A stretch of 64,000 bases of DNA from Fictibacillus marinisediminis (GTDB taxonomy: Bacteria; Bacillota; Bacilli; Bacillales; Fictibacillaceae), in contig NZ_JAIWJX010000004.1 in the NCBI RefSeq assembly GCF_023149135.1, positions 128,526-192,525 on the forward strand. Reading direction: 5' to 3'. Positions 52,139 through 59,467 of this stretch are shown in pieces. Numbering within the stretch: position 1 is the stretch's first letter; every line of letters starts with the position of its first letter. Both the position numbers and the translations under genes were made by a program. The notes under the pieces were generated by a model. It saw only the letters and a program-made list of their open reading frames with translations, had not been told where the DNA came from and ran no database searches.

Positions 52139-53326
52139 ATGGTAGAAAGCACTGTAAAACGCGCTTTTAGTGATAGTTTGTCTTTATACGATACCCAAAC
52201 TCAAGAGGTACGTGAGGCAGATAAACTAAGCGGCTATAATTGGGTTACCAAATCAAATGCTTTGATTGAAAAAACATATCAACTTTCAGTAATGGAACAA
52301 AAATTAATATTGACCCTGGCCAGCTTAGTCCAGCCATCAGACGAAGCATTTAGGCCATATCAAATTAAAGTATCGGACTTTGTTCATCTCCTTGGCCTCA
52401 AGTCAACGGGAAAGTATACAGAGATCAGGAAAATCGTTCAGGGATTGCAACAAAAGACTTTACCTATAAATACTGGCCAATCAACGTTGGATATTACCTG
52501 GTTGTCAAGCGCTGAGTATTTTCATGGTAAAGGATATGTCGAGCTTGAATTCAGTCCTAAATTAAAACCATACTTACTGCAGTTAAAACAAAAATTTACT
52601 ACATACCAGTTGAAGAATATCATTCAGCTAAGATCATCATATTCCATACGAATTTATGAGCTATTAAAACAATATGAACCTCTCCGGCAGCGGTCTTTTA
52701 CTCTGGAAGAACTTCGATCTTTGCTTGGAATAGAGCCGAACAAATATAAATTATTTGGCCACTTTAAGGATAAGGTGTTAAATGTAGCCAATAAGGAATT
52801 AGAGGAAAAAACCGATCTCCGTTTCGAGTATGAGGAAATAAAAGTTGGTCGTAAAGTATCATCCATTAAGTTTAGCATCTATAAAAACCAGGCGAAACAC
52901 AAGGGGGTACAACTTTCGGGCGATTTAGAATTTGAAGCACGAATTCAAGAATCCTTAGAAAGAATGGGTCTATCTAAACCGGTTATAAAATCGTTAATAA
53001 GTGATTATGGTTATGAACAAATTGATAGAAATCTTGAATACAGTAAGAAAATCATTGAGAAGCGAAAAATTGAGAGTCCAATCGGATTTCTCGTTCAATC
53101 GATTAAAGATGACTATGCTAATAACCAAGTAAAAGAAGGCGTAGGCTTACCAAGCTATTTAAGTGAGCAGGTAAAAGAAGAAAAAATTAAAAAGATGGTA
53201 CGCTTCAGCAACAAATTGATCTGCATTTATCCCGAGTACCAGGTCCAGTGGCCATTGAAGAACAGCTCCTACAAACAAGAGACTTATTTAATCAAATTTT
53301 TAAGAGTAGTAAGGATCCGGAATTAG
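52139..53326 (+). CDS. Rep_3-family replication initiator
   Basis: 395 residues. Two winged-helix domains: residues about 38-160 (LIEKTYQLSVMEQKLILTLA, TEIRKIVQGLQQKTLP) and 165-260 (QLRSSYSIRIYELLKQYEPL, TLEELRSLLGIEPNKYKLFG, VGRKVSSIKFSIYK), the Rep_3/RepB pattern. It binds the iterons upstream. After EKIKKM the frame runs into unlikely sequence; the natural C-terminus seems to continue in the -1 frame (53191-53478). Confidence 0.92.
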   Translation: MVESTVKRAFSDSLSLYDTQTQEVREADKLSGYNWVTKSNALIEKTYQLSVMEQKLILTLASLVQPSDEAFRPYQIKVSDFVHLLGLKSTGKYTEIRKIVQGLQQKTLPINTGQSTLDITWLSSAEYFHGKGYVELEFSPKLKPYLLQLKQKFTTYQLKNIIQLRSSYSIRIYELLKQYEPLRQRSFTLEELRSLLGIEPNKYKLFGHFKDKVLNVANKELEEKTDLRFEYEEIKVGRKVSSIKFSIYKNQAKHKGVQLSGDLEFEARIQESLERMGLSKPVIKSLISDYGYEQIDRNLEYSKKIIEKRKIESPIGFLVQSIKDDYANNQVKEGVGLPSYLSEQVKEEKIKKMVRFSNKLICIYPEYQVQWPLKNSSYKQETYLIKFLRVVRIRN

Positions 53327-53478
53327 CGGAACAACGGTTTAAGGAAGAAGCCATTCGCTGTTTTAGTGATATTATTCAAGATAAGGAAAAGTTGAATCTT
53401 CCGCAATTTAAAGAGGATGATTTTAGGGATAGTGAAATTAAAACGATATATGCTTCACTGTTAACTGTAAACGTATAA
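53191..53478 (+). pseudogene. Displaced C-terminus of the Rep protein (-1 frame)
   Basis: The -1 frame opens at 53191 and reads DGTLQQQIDLHLSRVPGPVA, then a well-formed helical protein (EEAIRCFSDIIQDKEKLNLP) to 53478. GTG 53248 could start it separately but has no ribosome site. The switch point lies in the A-rich GAAGAAAAAATTAAAAAG (53177-53194). A one-base indel or -1 frameshifting would fuse it to Rep. Confidence 0.55.
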
Positions 53479-53499
53479 CGCTGAAAGAGTGATATTTAA

Positions 53500-53533
53500 A
53501 AAGAGAGACATTGTATATACAATGTCTCTCTTT
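53500..53533. terminator. Bidirectional terminator after rep
   Basis: AAAGAGAGACATTGTAT is followed by its exact reverse complement, a 34-bp perfect palindrome with A-rich and T-rich flanks. Confidence 0.8.
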
Positions 53534-53624
53534 AGAATGATGAAATCAATTAGAAAAAAACCAGAAACGGTGGACATAATTGTTATTTTTCAGTCTAAAC
53601 TCGCGACATACCTTTGTAACTACA

Positions 53625-53738
53625 ATGCTTAAAAATGAGGTGACGCTAGCCGATGTAAAAGAATGGGTGAGACATTCCAATATCTCCACGACTAATCATA
53701 GAGCAGGTCTACAAGCGGAAAAGTTATGGCCGGCTTAA
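53625..53738 (+). pseudogene. Tyrosine recombinase C-terminal remnant
   Basis: NEVTLADVKEWVRHSNISTT resembles the end of phage-type integrases (LGHSSIxTT), with the downstream Tyr region lost. 37 codons only, no upstream domain. Debris. Confidence 0.5.
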
Positions 53739-53797
53739 AAATGTGCAATTATTTCAGAACTAATGCTACTTCAGGAGCAGTATTTAAGGAGGTACAT

Positions 53798-54199
53798 ATG
53801 GAACTTACATTTGATATTCTTTATCAAAAGGTAAATAGCAAGATATCCTGGCGCTTACGTTGGAAAACAATTTATGTATGGTTCAGTATCTTTATTGTTA
53901 TTTTTGATATGCTTTTTCTTGTCTTTCAAAGCAGAATTCCATATAAAACCACCTACATTTTCATTGGTATTTTGGCAATCCAGTTAGGAATCCTGTTGAT
54001 TTGTCGATTGGCGGCTATTCGAACTAGCAAACAGATGGACTCAATCATTAATAATTATTTACGACAGCAGCTGGCACTTGCTGTTCATTTAACTCCAAGC
54101 AGAAAAGAGTTCTATGAAAGAACACTTGCCACAAGCAATGAAATAATCCTTCTGGATTTGCTTTATAAATACATAGAAGAAATTCCAGAAGAACTGTAA
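53798..54199 (+). CDS. Two-pass membrane protein, unknown
   Basis: 133 residues from ATG 53798 (AAGGAGGTACAT). Two adjacent hydrophobic segments (about 24-47 and 53-74) with a charged cytosolic tail (QMDSIINNYLRQQLALAVHL). Followed 19 bp later by a small gene, probably co-transcribed. Not recognised. Confidence 0.6.
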   Translation: MELTFDILYQKVNSKISWRLRWKTIYVWFSIFIVIFDMLFLVFQSRIPYKTTYIFIGILAIQLGILLICRLAAIRTSKQMDSIINNYLRQQLALAVHLTPSRKEFYERTLATSNEIILLDLLYKYIEEIPEEL

Positions 54200-54218
54200 A
54201 AAACGAGGGGGTAATCAT

Positions 54219-54509
54219 TTGGAGTTAGCACAAATCGATTTATTTGAAGTCATGGAAGAAACAGTAGAAGTTGAAGATACAACCGATCAAGTTGTCTCCC
54301 GGGTTGAAATAGGGGATGAGGTAAAAGTTATCTTACATAGTACGGATACAACAGAGGATCGTTGTTATAAAGAGGATTTCTTAAAGGGAAAAGGGAAAGT
54401 TGTTAAAAAAGAGAAAACTTCTCAAGGTAGAACGGTTTGTTATGTCTTATTTAACGGAAGAAATAGAGAAGCTGTAGTCTATGATACTGATTTATTAATC
54501 CTTTATTAA
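54219..54509 (+). CDS. Unknown 96-residue protein
   Basis: TTG start after CGAGGGGGTAATC. Acidic N-terminus (MEETVEVEDTTDQ) then a beta-rich part (RVEIGDEVKVILHSTDTTED, VCYVLFNGRNREAVVY) suggesting an SH3-like barrel. Not recognised. Confidence 0.5.
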   Translation: MELAQIDLFEVMEETVEVEDTTDQVVSRVEIGDEVKVILHSTDTTEDRCYKEDFLKGKGKVVKKEKTSQGRTVCYVLFNGRNREAVVYDTDLLILY

Positions 54510-54719
54510 CTATAAAGAGGTTCCTGATGGACGTGTTAATTTACTGTTAAGGAAGAAGGCATCAAGACGAAGAAAAAAGTTAAAAGAAAATCGATAATAG
54601 TTTTCAAAGTCATAATTGATTCTCTTTATCCTATTTAGTTCTTATAAATTTACAGCAAGATTATTTGAGCTTATAAAAACAACTAATTCAGCAGGTGCTG
54701 GAAAGTAGAGAGTGGTTTT

Positions 54720-55433
54720 ATGGACATTTTGCAAAAGTTAGTCAAAAAGTTTGAGATTTTTGATGAAGATCCGCTGGAAATCCGGGAAAGACAATTTATA
54801 CATAGTTATTATCCACGAGAAAGTTATATTAATTTTACTATACCTCTTAATTTTGATTACAAGCACAAATATGAATACATAAGCTTTGCTAGTATACAAG
54901 ATTTTGGATATTACAATCCTGACACAGAAGAGCTCGACAAAACAATAAATGAGACAACCATTGAGGTAAACATTAAGGAAATCGAACATTTTAAATCTAA
55001 TATTACTTTAAATTGCTTATTAACTGGAGAAGGCTATGACTTTGATGTTATGGATTTAGAGGATTTAATTATTAAACTGAATCTATTAGGAAAAACGTGG
55101 TTCTCAGAAATGGAATTATGGAAAGAGTTACTTTACTCATTCTATTATCTATATGAAAGAGAAAATTATCGTGCTTCTTTTGTTCAACTTTACTCTGCTT
55201 TAGAATCATATCTTGAACAAAAAGGCGCAAATGGAAACGATAAGGTCAAAGACAAATTGACTGCAGTAATAGGCAATCTCAAATCACAAAAAAGAAAATA
55301 CAGAGACAAGTTTTATGAATTAAGAGATATAAGAAATACCTTGGCGCATGGATCCCAATATCACATAATTGAAGAGGATGTTAAAGAGCTATTTCACTTT
55401 TTTGAAGATACCTTCGAAATAGCAGAAAATTAA
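54720..55433 (+). CDS. HEPN-domain protein (RNTLAH)
   Basis: 237 residues. The N-terminal ~115 residues form an unrecognised beta-rich part; the C-terminal helical part carries RDIRNTLAHG, the R-x4-H motif of HEPN ribonucleases, behind FVQLYSALESYLEQKGA. ApeA-type and other defence or toxin proteins have this order. It stands alone, with no antitoxin nucleotidyltransferase nearby. An RNA-cleaving defence function is an inference. Confidence 0.55.
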   Translation: MDILQKLVKKFEIFDEDPLEIRERQFIHSYYPRESYINFTIPLNFDYKHKYEYISFASIQDFGYYNPDTEELDKTINETTIEVNIKEIEHFKSNITLNCLLTGEGYDFDVMDLEDLIIKLNLLGKTWFSEMELWKELLYSFYYLYERENYRASFVQLYSALESYLEQKGANGNDKVKDKLTAVIGNLKSQKRKYRDKFYELRDIRNTLAHGSQYHIIEEDVKELFHFFEDTFEIAEN

Positions 55434-55491
55434 CTATTCATTTAAGTCCCGCAGAACTAACGTATTAACTGGTTGCTCTTTGGGGCTTTTT

Positions 55492-55947
55492 TTATTTATT
55501 TCTCAAGCCCTGCAGGTTACTAGCTTTGTTTAAGGTGGTAAGTAAGTGGTTATAGTTGTTTTTAAGTTTTTGGTGTTCAAGTAAAAGGGATTGATATGCG
55601 ATCTCTTGCTTTATCTCTTTTATTTTCATTTCCTCTAAAAAAGCCAAAACACTTTCCATTGTCATCCGCGGGTTTAATGCCCTTATAATGAAGCTTGAAT
55701 TTAATGAAATAGGAAGTTTTTCGGTATTGCGGTGCCTCTTTTTCTTCTTTGCTCGTTTTATTTCTTCTATGTGCTCTTTACGTACCTTTGAATTCCATCT
55801 AAAACCTACTGCATTTGTTGTTCGTCCGACTTTTTCAGCTACTTCTTCAAAAGCTTTTAATTGGGTACTTCCTTTCTTTATATAATTTAAGACTACACTT
55901 GCTAATAGCCGATCTTCTTCATGGGACCATGATTCTTGTCTTTTCAT
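55492..55947 (-). CDS. RsfA-family (Myb/SANT-like) sporulation regulator
   Basis: 151 residues. SWSHEEDRLLASVVLNYIKK and KVGRTTNAVGFRWNSKVRKE form the SANT/Myb-like helix-turn-helix of RsfA-type prespore regulators of Bacillus; the C-terminus is a long coiled coil (MKIKEIKQEIAYQSLLLEHQ). AGGAGGG precedes the ATG. It converges with the HEPN gene on a shared hairpin region near 55445-55495. Confidence 0.8.
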   Translation of the reverse strand: MKRQESWSHEEDRLLASVVLNYIKKGSTQLKAFEEVAEKVGRTTNAVGFRWNSKVRKEHIEEIKRAKKKKRHRNTEKLPISLNSSFIIRALNPRMTMESVLAFLEEMKIKEIKQEIAYQSLLLEHQKLKNNYNHLLTTLNKASNLQGLRNK

Positions 55948-56057
55948 AACACCCTCCTATTATAAAAAGAGTTCTTATTCCTCTATATGCGCCAAATAGT
56001 AAATTATGATTTATAATAAAAGAGCCGATTAGAAATCCCTTTCAGAAAGGGGTATGT

Positions 56058-56267
56058 ATGGAAAGTATTTTATATAATATTGGTCGTTTGATTATGAATA
56101 TTGCCTTGAACATTTGCTTAATCGCTAAGAACAATAAGAAATTGACGATATACTTTTTAGGATTCTTACTCGCAGTATGGATATTATCTTTTATTATTAA
56201 TGCAGTTTTTTATCTGCTGCCGGTGATGTTTTTACTGGCTTTCTTCTATTTTAGGAAGCGGCCATAA
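56058..56267 (+). CDS. Small membrane protein, 69 residues
   Basis: Two hydrophobic stretches (about 5-22 and 30-64; LTIYFLGFLLAVWILSF, LLPVMFLLAFFYF) and a basic tip RKRP. GAAAGGGGTATGT precedes the ATG. Not recognised. Located before the LuxR-type regulator with its own leader. Confidence 0.5.
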   Translation: MESILYNIGRLIMNIALNICLIAKNNKKLTIYFLGFLLAVWILSFIINAVFYLLPVMFLLAFFYFRKRP

Positions 56268-56288
56268 TAGCATAATCACCAATTGATG

Positions 56289-56387
56289 GAAAATACGAGT
56301 TTGTGTTATATTTAGTTTAACAACCATATATTGAACGGAAGGGATGCCCCTCATTGCGTAGCTTTGCTATGTGGTGAGGGGTTTTTC
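56289..56387 (+). promoter_or_regulatory. Leader attenuator 5 (response regulator operon)
   Basis: TTGATG near 56283, 17-base gap, TTATAT (56306-56311), start-proximal ATATATTGAACGGAAGGGA (56326-56344), then CCCCTCA pairing with TGAGGGG (56347-56381) with an inner CGTAGC/GCTATG arm, then TTTTTCT. The Shine-Dalgarno of the regulator gene follows 20 bases later. Confidence 0.7.
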
Positions 56388-56415
56388 TAATGGGCAAAAC
56401 GAAAGGAAGAGCATA

Positions 56416-57096
56416 GTGAATAAAATTATGATCATAGAAGATAACCTGTTATTCATGGATGGTTTAAAGAGAATTTTAGAACTCGAGCTAGGATATCGTG
56501 TAGCAGCCTATAGTAGCGAACAGATTAATGATATAGCGGAGAGAAAGGACCATTCAAATTTATTGAGAGAACGGCCACAGCTCATAATCATGGATTCACA
56601 GTTAAGAATCGGATCGTCGTTATCTTTAGTTGAACTTTTTAAAAAGAAGCTACCGGAGTGTAAGTTATTGGTGTTATCTTCAGTTGAAAAAGATGGGGAG
56701 TTTCGGCGTTTTTTTCAAGCCGGTGTGGATGGCTACTTATTTAAAGATATTATGACTGAAGAATTAATAAACGGTATCAATGCGATTTTTAACCAGAAGA
56801 GTTTCTTTCATCATAAAGTAGCCCATTATCTCATTCAAGATTATCGGCAGCTGCTTGATCAATCTCCCCAAGTAGTAAAACCCATAGCTGGTAATCGACA
56901 CAATCTAAGCAAAAGAGAATTTGAGGTGTTGGAGTTATTAGTCAAAGGCAAAAGCAATAAATCCATCTCTGAGCAGTTATTTCTAAGTGAGAAAACCGTA
57001 AAGAACCATGTATCTAAAATTCTATTGAAATTAAAAGTAGGGGATCGAACCAATGCTGTGTTATTCGCTATTAAAGAAAAAATGGTTTCCATTTAA
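56416..57096 (+). CDS. NarL/LuxR-family response regulator
   Basis: 226 residues from GTG 56416 (AAAGGAAGAGCATA); the frame's first GTG at 56371 is inside the leader terminator and is rejected. Receiver with acidic pocket (IIEDN) and Asp in LIIMDSQLR; LuxR helix-turn-helix (LSKREFEVLELLVKGKSNKS, SEKTVKNHVSKILLKL). No kinase gene is adjacent, so its partner is elsewhere. The next gene is 15 bp downstream. Confidence 0.88.
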   Translation: MNKIMIIEDNLLFMDGLKRILELELGYRVAAYSSEQINDIAERKDHSNLLRERPQLIIMDSQLRIGSSLSLVELFKKKLPECKLLVLSSVEKDGEFRRFFQAGVDGYLFKDIMTEELINGINAIFNQKSFFHHKVAHYLIQDYRQLLDQSPQVVKPIAGNRHNLSKREFEVLELLVKGKSNKSISEQLFLSEKTVKNHVSKILLKLKVGDRTNAVLFAIKEKMVSI

Positions 57097-57111
57097 TAAA
57101 GGGGAAATCCG

Positions 57112-57405
57112 ATGAAAAATATCATGCTAAAGGCATCACCACTTATTTTATCATTAGCTTTACTAACCGGTTGTGGCAGCGGAGGAGATATTGAAGAGTC
57201 AATGGCTGTCCAGCTAGAAAATAATCAAAAAATGACTGAGCAATTTTCCAAATATCAAGATGGTTTAAAAGAGTCGGTGTTACATCCTGAAAAACAAGAA
57301 GATGTGGAATTTTGGCTGGTTGAGCCTAAGGAGAAGTTAGACACTTCAACCGTAATATCAGTAATCGATGGTGATACTTTTAAAATTGGCTCTGTTAAAG
57401 GTTAA
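57112..57405 (+). pseudogene. Truncated thermonuclease-type lipoprotein
   Basis: 97 codons: lipoprotein signal (LILSLALLTGCGSGG with LTGC), a helical linker, then VISVIDGDTFKIGSV, the first strand and catalytic-loop start of staphylococcal-nuclease (TNase) domains. The frame stops right there, so the nuclease is missing. A terminator follows. Expressed with the regulator operon but probably without nuclease activity. Confidence 0.7.
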
Positions 57406-57425
57406 TGTTGATATTTTATAGAAAA

Positions 57426-57463
57426 AACGGAACTTCCATAAAACTGGAAGTTCCGTTAGTTTT
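57426..57463 (+). terminator. Terminator after the truncated nuclease gene
   Basis: AACGGAACTTCC pairs perfectly with GGAAGTTCCGTT over ATAAAACT, followed by AGTTTTATT. Confidence 0.9.
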
Positions 57464-57511
57464 ATTGTCTTATTGAACTAACGCACCCTTTAGCTTAACA
57501 AGTAAAACTCA

Positions 57512-58090
57512 TTATCTTTCGACTATTTTGTTCTCTGTTCCATTTAGAATTCTCTTTATATTTTGTCGATGAAGAATAATTATTGATACGCTTATTAATA
57601 GAGAAAGTGCTATGATAACTTTATCTTCAAATATTAGACTGTAAATGAATAATGATATACAAGCCAACATTGAACTTAGTGATACAAACTTAGTAAATAT
57701 CATAGTTAACACAAATACAACAAAACCAACAAAAACGCCTAAAGGCGTCAAAAATAAGAAAACTCCAGTTGCTGTCGCAACAGCTTTTCCACCTTTAAAA
57801 CTAGCAAATACAGAAAATATGTGTCCTAATATGGCTAATAAACCACATACAATAGGGTTAACCGTAGAACTAAGTATTATCGGAAGTAAACAAGCAAGTG
57901 TACCTTTTAATATATCAGCAATTGCAACAATTACTCCTGCTTTTATGCCTAAAACTCTATAAGCATTAGTTGCACCAAGATTAGCACTACCATAATTACG
58001 AATATCCTTCTTATAAAACATTTTACCGACTATTAAAACAAATGAAATTGAACCTATTAAATAACTTAAAATTAGAGTTAAAATGTTCAA
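57512..58090 (-). CDS. plsY: PlsY-type glycerol-3-phosphate acyltransferase
   Basis: 192 residues, five or six membrane segments. The catalytic loops are conserved: GSANLGATNAYRVLG (first loop) and HIFSVFASFKGGKAVATATG (second loop with GGKAVAT). PlsY transfers acyl groups from acyl-phosphate to glycerol-3-phosphate, the first step of phospholipid synthesis. A chromosomal housekeeping gene type; here a likely second copy carried as cargo. Confidence 0.92.
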   Translation of the reverse strand: MNILTLILSYLIGSISFVLIVGKMFYKKDIRNYGSANLGATNAYRVLGIKAGVIVAIADILKGTLACLLPIILSSTVNPIVCGLLAILGHIFSVFASFKGGKAVATATGVFLFLTPLGVFVGFVVFVLTMIFTKFVSLSSMLACISLFIYSLIFEDKVIIALSLLISVSIIILHRQNIKRILNGTENKIVER

Positions 58091-58225
58091 AGTAGTATTG
58101 TCTCCTCAATTAGTTTGTTATTATAAGTATTTCTCTTTGTTGTTTATTTTTTCCTTCAATCCTTCTCGCATTAAACTGCCCCGTTAATTGATTAAAGAAA
58201 TAACCTTTATACAGGGGCGGAATTT

Positions 58226-58549
58226 ATGAAAAAGACCATTGCAATAATTGGAGGATCTCAAAAGACTACATTTGAAAAAATGGCTAAGCGTCAGAATTGT
58301 AATATGATGTTCCATACCGGCAAGGTAAGGAATGGAGCCAGCAAGAAAGCTTTCAGAGCCATTGTAAAAAAATCAGATTGTGTAGTAATTCTTCTTGGTG
58401 CAATTGGACATGTTACCATGGATGTAGTGAAAGTGCTTTGTAAAGAATACCAGACACCAGTAGCCTATCATAGTGGAATGGGTGCGAGCGGCGCCATTGA
58501 GCTCGCTCTTCCATATGTTCAGCGGAAAAAGGATAATGTAGCAGCTTAA
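58226..58549 (+). CDS. DUF2325 protein
   Basis: 107 residues. IAIIGGSQKTTFEKMAKRQN and SDCVVILLGAIGHVTMDVVK with YHSGMGASGAIELAL match DUF2325, a small Rossmann-like family of Bacillus. CAGGGGCGGAATTT before the ATG. It directly precedes the leader of the Tad-like operon. Confidence 0.8.
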   Translation: MKKTIAIIGGSQKTTFEKMAKRQNCNMMFHTGKVRNGASKKAFRAIVKKSDCVVILLGAIGHVTMDVVKVLCKEYQTPVAYHSGMGASGAIELALPYVQRKKDNVAA

Positions 58550-58578
58550 ATTAATTGATACTTATTACCTAAAATGGG

Positions 58579-58687
58579 TTACAAAGGAAAAATACATATG
58601 ATATACTCATTTTAGTTAAATATTGAAAAGGGAACGCTCCCAAACCTACGTACAAGATACGTGGATTTGGGAGCGTTCTTTTTTTTG
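58579..58687 (+). promoter_or_regulatory. Leader attenuator 6 (Tad-like operon)
   Basis: TTACAA (58579-58584), 17-base gap, extended -10 TGATATACT (58599-58607), start motif TAGTTAAATATTGAAAAGGG (58613-58632), then AACGCTCCCAAA pairing with TTTGGGAGCGTT (58633-58677) with an inner TAC/GTA arm, eight T, and the Shine-Dalgarno ACTGGAGGG before the CpaB gene. The promoter is complete and lies only ~30 bp before the terminator, so the whole operon needs readthrough. Confidence 0.85.
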
Positions 58688-58713
58688 TCATCATCACTGG
58701 AGGGATTGAAAAG

Positions 58714-59448
58714 ATGAAAAAAATGAAACCATGGGTAAAAATGACGATCGGTTTTACCATTATGTTTGCTGTTATAGGTTTTGTGGTTGCCTGGGACCTA
58801 TTTATCAAGGATGAGATTGATTCTGTAGAAGTAGTAGTTGCTGCCAAAGACATTCCTTTGAAAGAGACAATTACGAAGGACATGCTAGGAGTCGAGAAGA
58901 GAAACAAAGGAACAGTAGTGAAGGGGACAGTACTTGCTAAAGATATGAACAAAATCATTGGCCAGTCACCTAAAAGCTCTATCCTTTCTAACTCTATAAT
59001 GTCTACAGAAGAAATTGATTACGACAACCTGGTTCCCAATCCTGATAAAGGGGAAGCAATACGACCTATCCCTCAAGAATGGATTTACGCTAAGCCAGGC
59101 TCCTTAAGAAGAAAAGACAGAATTGATATCTACCTATGGCCGATTGAACAGAAAAATGAACTAGTAAAGAAAGCAAAGGGCAAAAATGCACCGGTTGTAT
59201 CTCCTGTTCTATCAGAAATGGACCCGGATACTAAGGACGGTAAGAAAGCATTGCTTCAAAATGTACCCGTACTATATGCCAAAGATAATTCCAACAAAGA
59301 AGTAGTAAATACTGAAGGCAATCCTGAAGACCGATTAAATGGTTCAGCAATTATCAGTGAGCTTGAAGTGAACCTAAATCAAGATGACTTTGATTCCCTT
59401 ATTCAAGTAGCAAAAGCCGGCTACAAATTATATATCACATACAACTAA
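58714..59448 (+). CDS. CpaB-like SAF-domain protein
   Basis: 244 residues: one N-terminal membrane segment (TIGFTIMFAVIGFVVAWDLF), then an SAF-type domain (VVVAAKDIPLKETITKDML, KGTVLAKDMNKIIG) as in CpaB/RcpC, the periplasmic or cell-surface component of Tad/Flp pilus systems. The C-terminal region has KPGSLRRKDRIDIYLWP, also CpaB-like. First gene of the Tad-like operon behind leader attenuator 6. Confidence 0.75.
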   Translation: MKKMKPWVKMTIGFTIMFAVIGFVVAWDLFIKDEIDSVEVVVAAKDIPLKETITKDMLGVEKRNKGTVVKGTVLAKDMNKIIGQSPKSSILSNSIMSTEEIDYDNLVPNPDKGEAIRPIPQEWIYAKPGSLRRKDRIDIYLWPIEQKNELVKKAKGKNAPVVSPVLSEMDPDTKDGKKALLQNVPVLYAKDNSNKEVVNTEGNPEDRLNGSAIISELEVNLNQDDFDSLIQVAKAGYKLYITYN

Positions 59449-59467
59449 GGCGAGAGGAGGGGTATCA

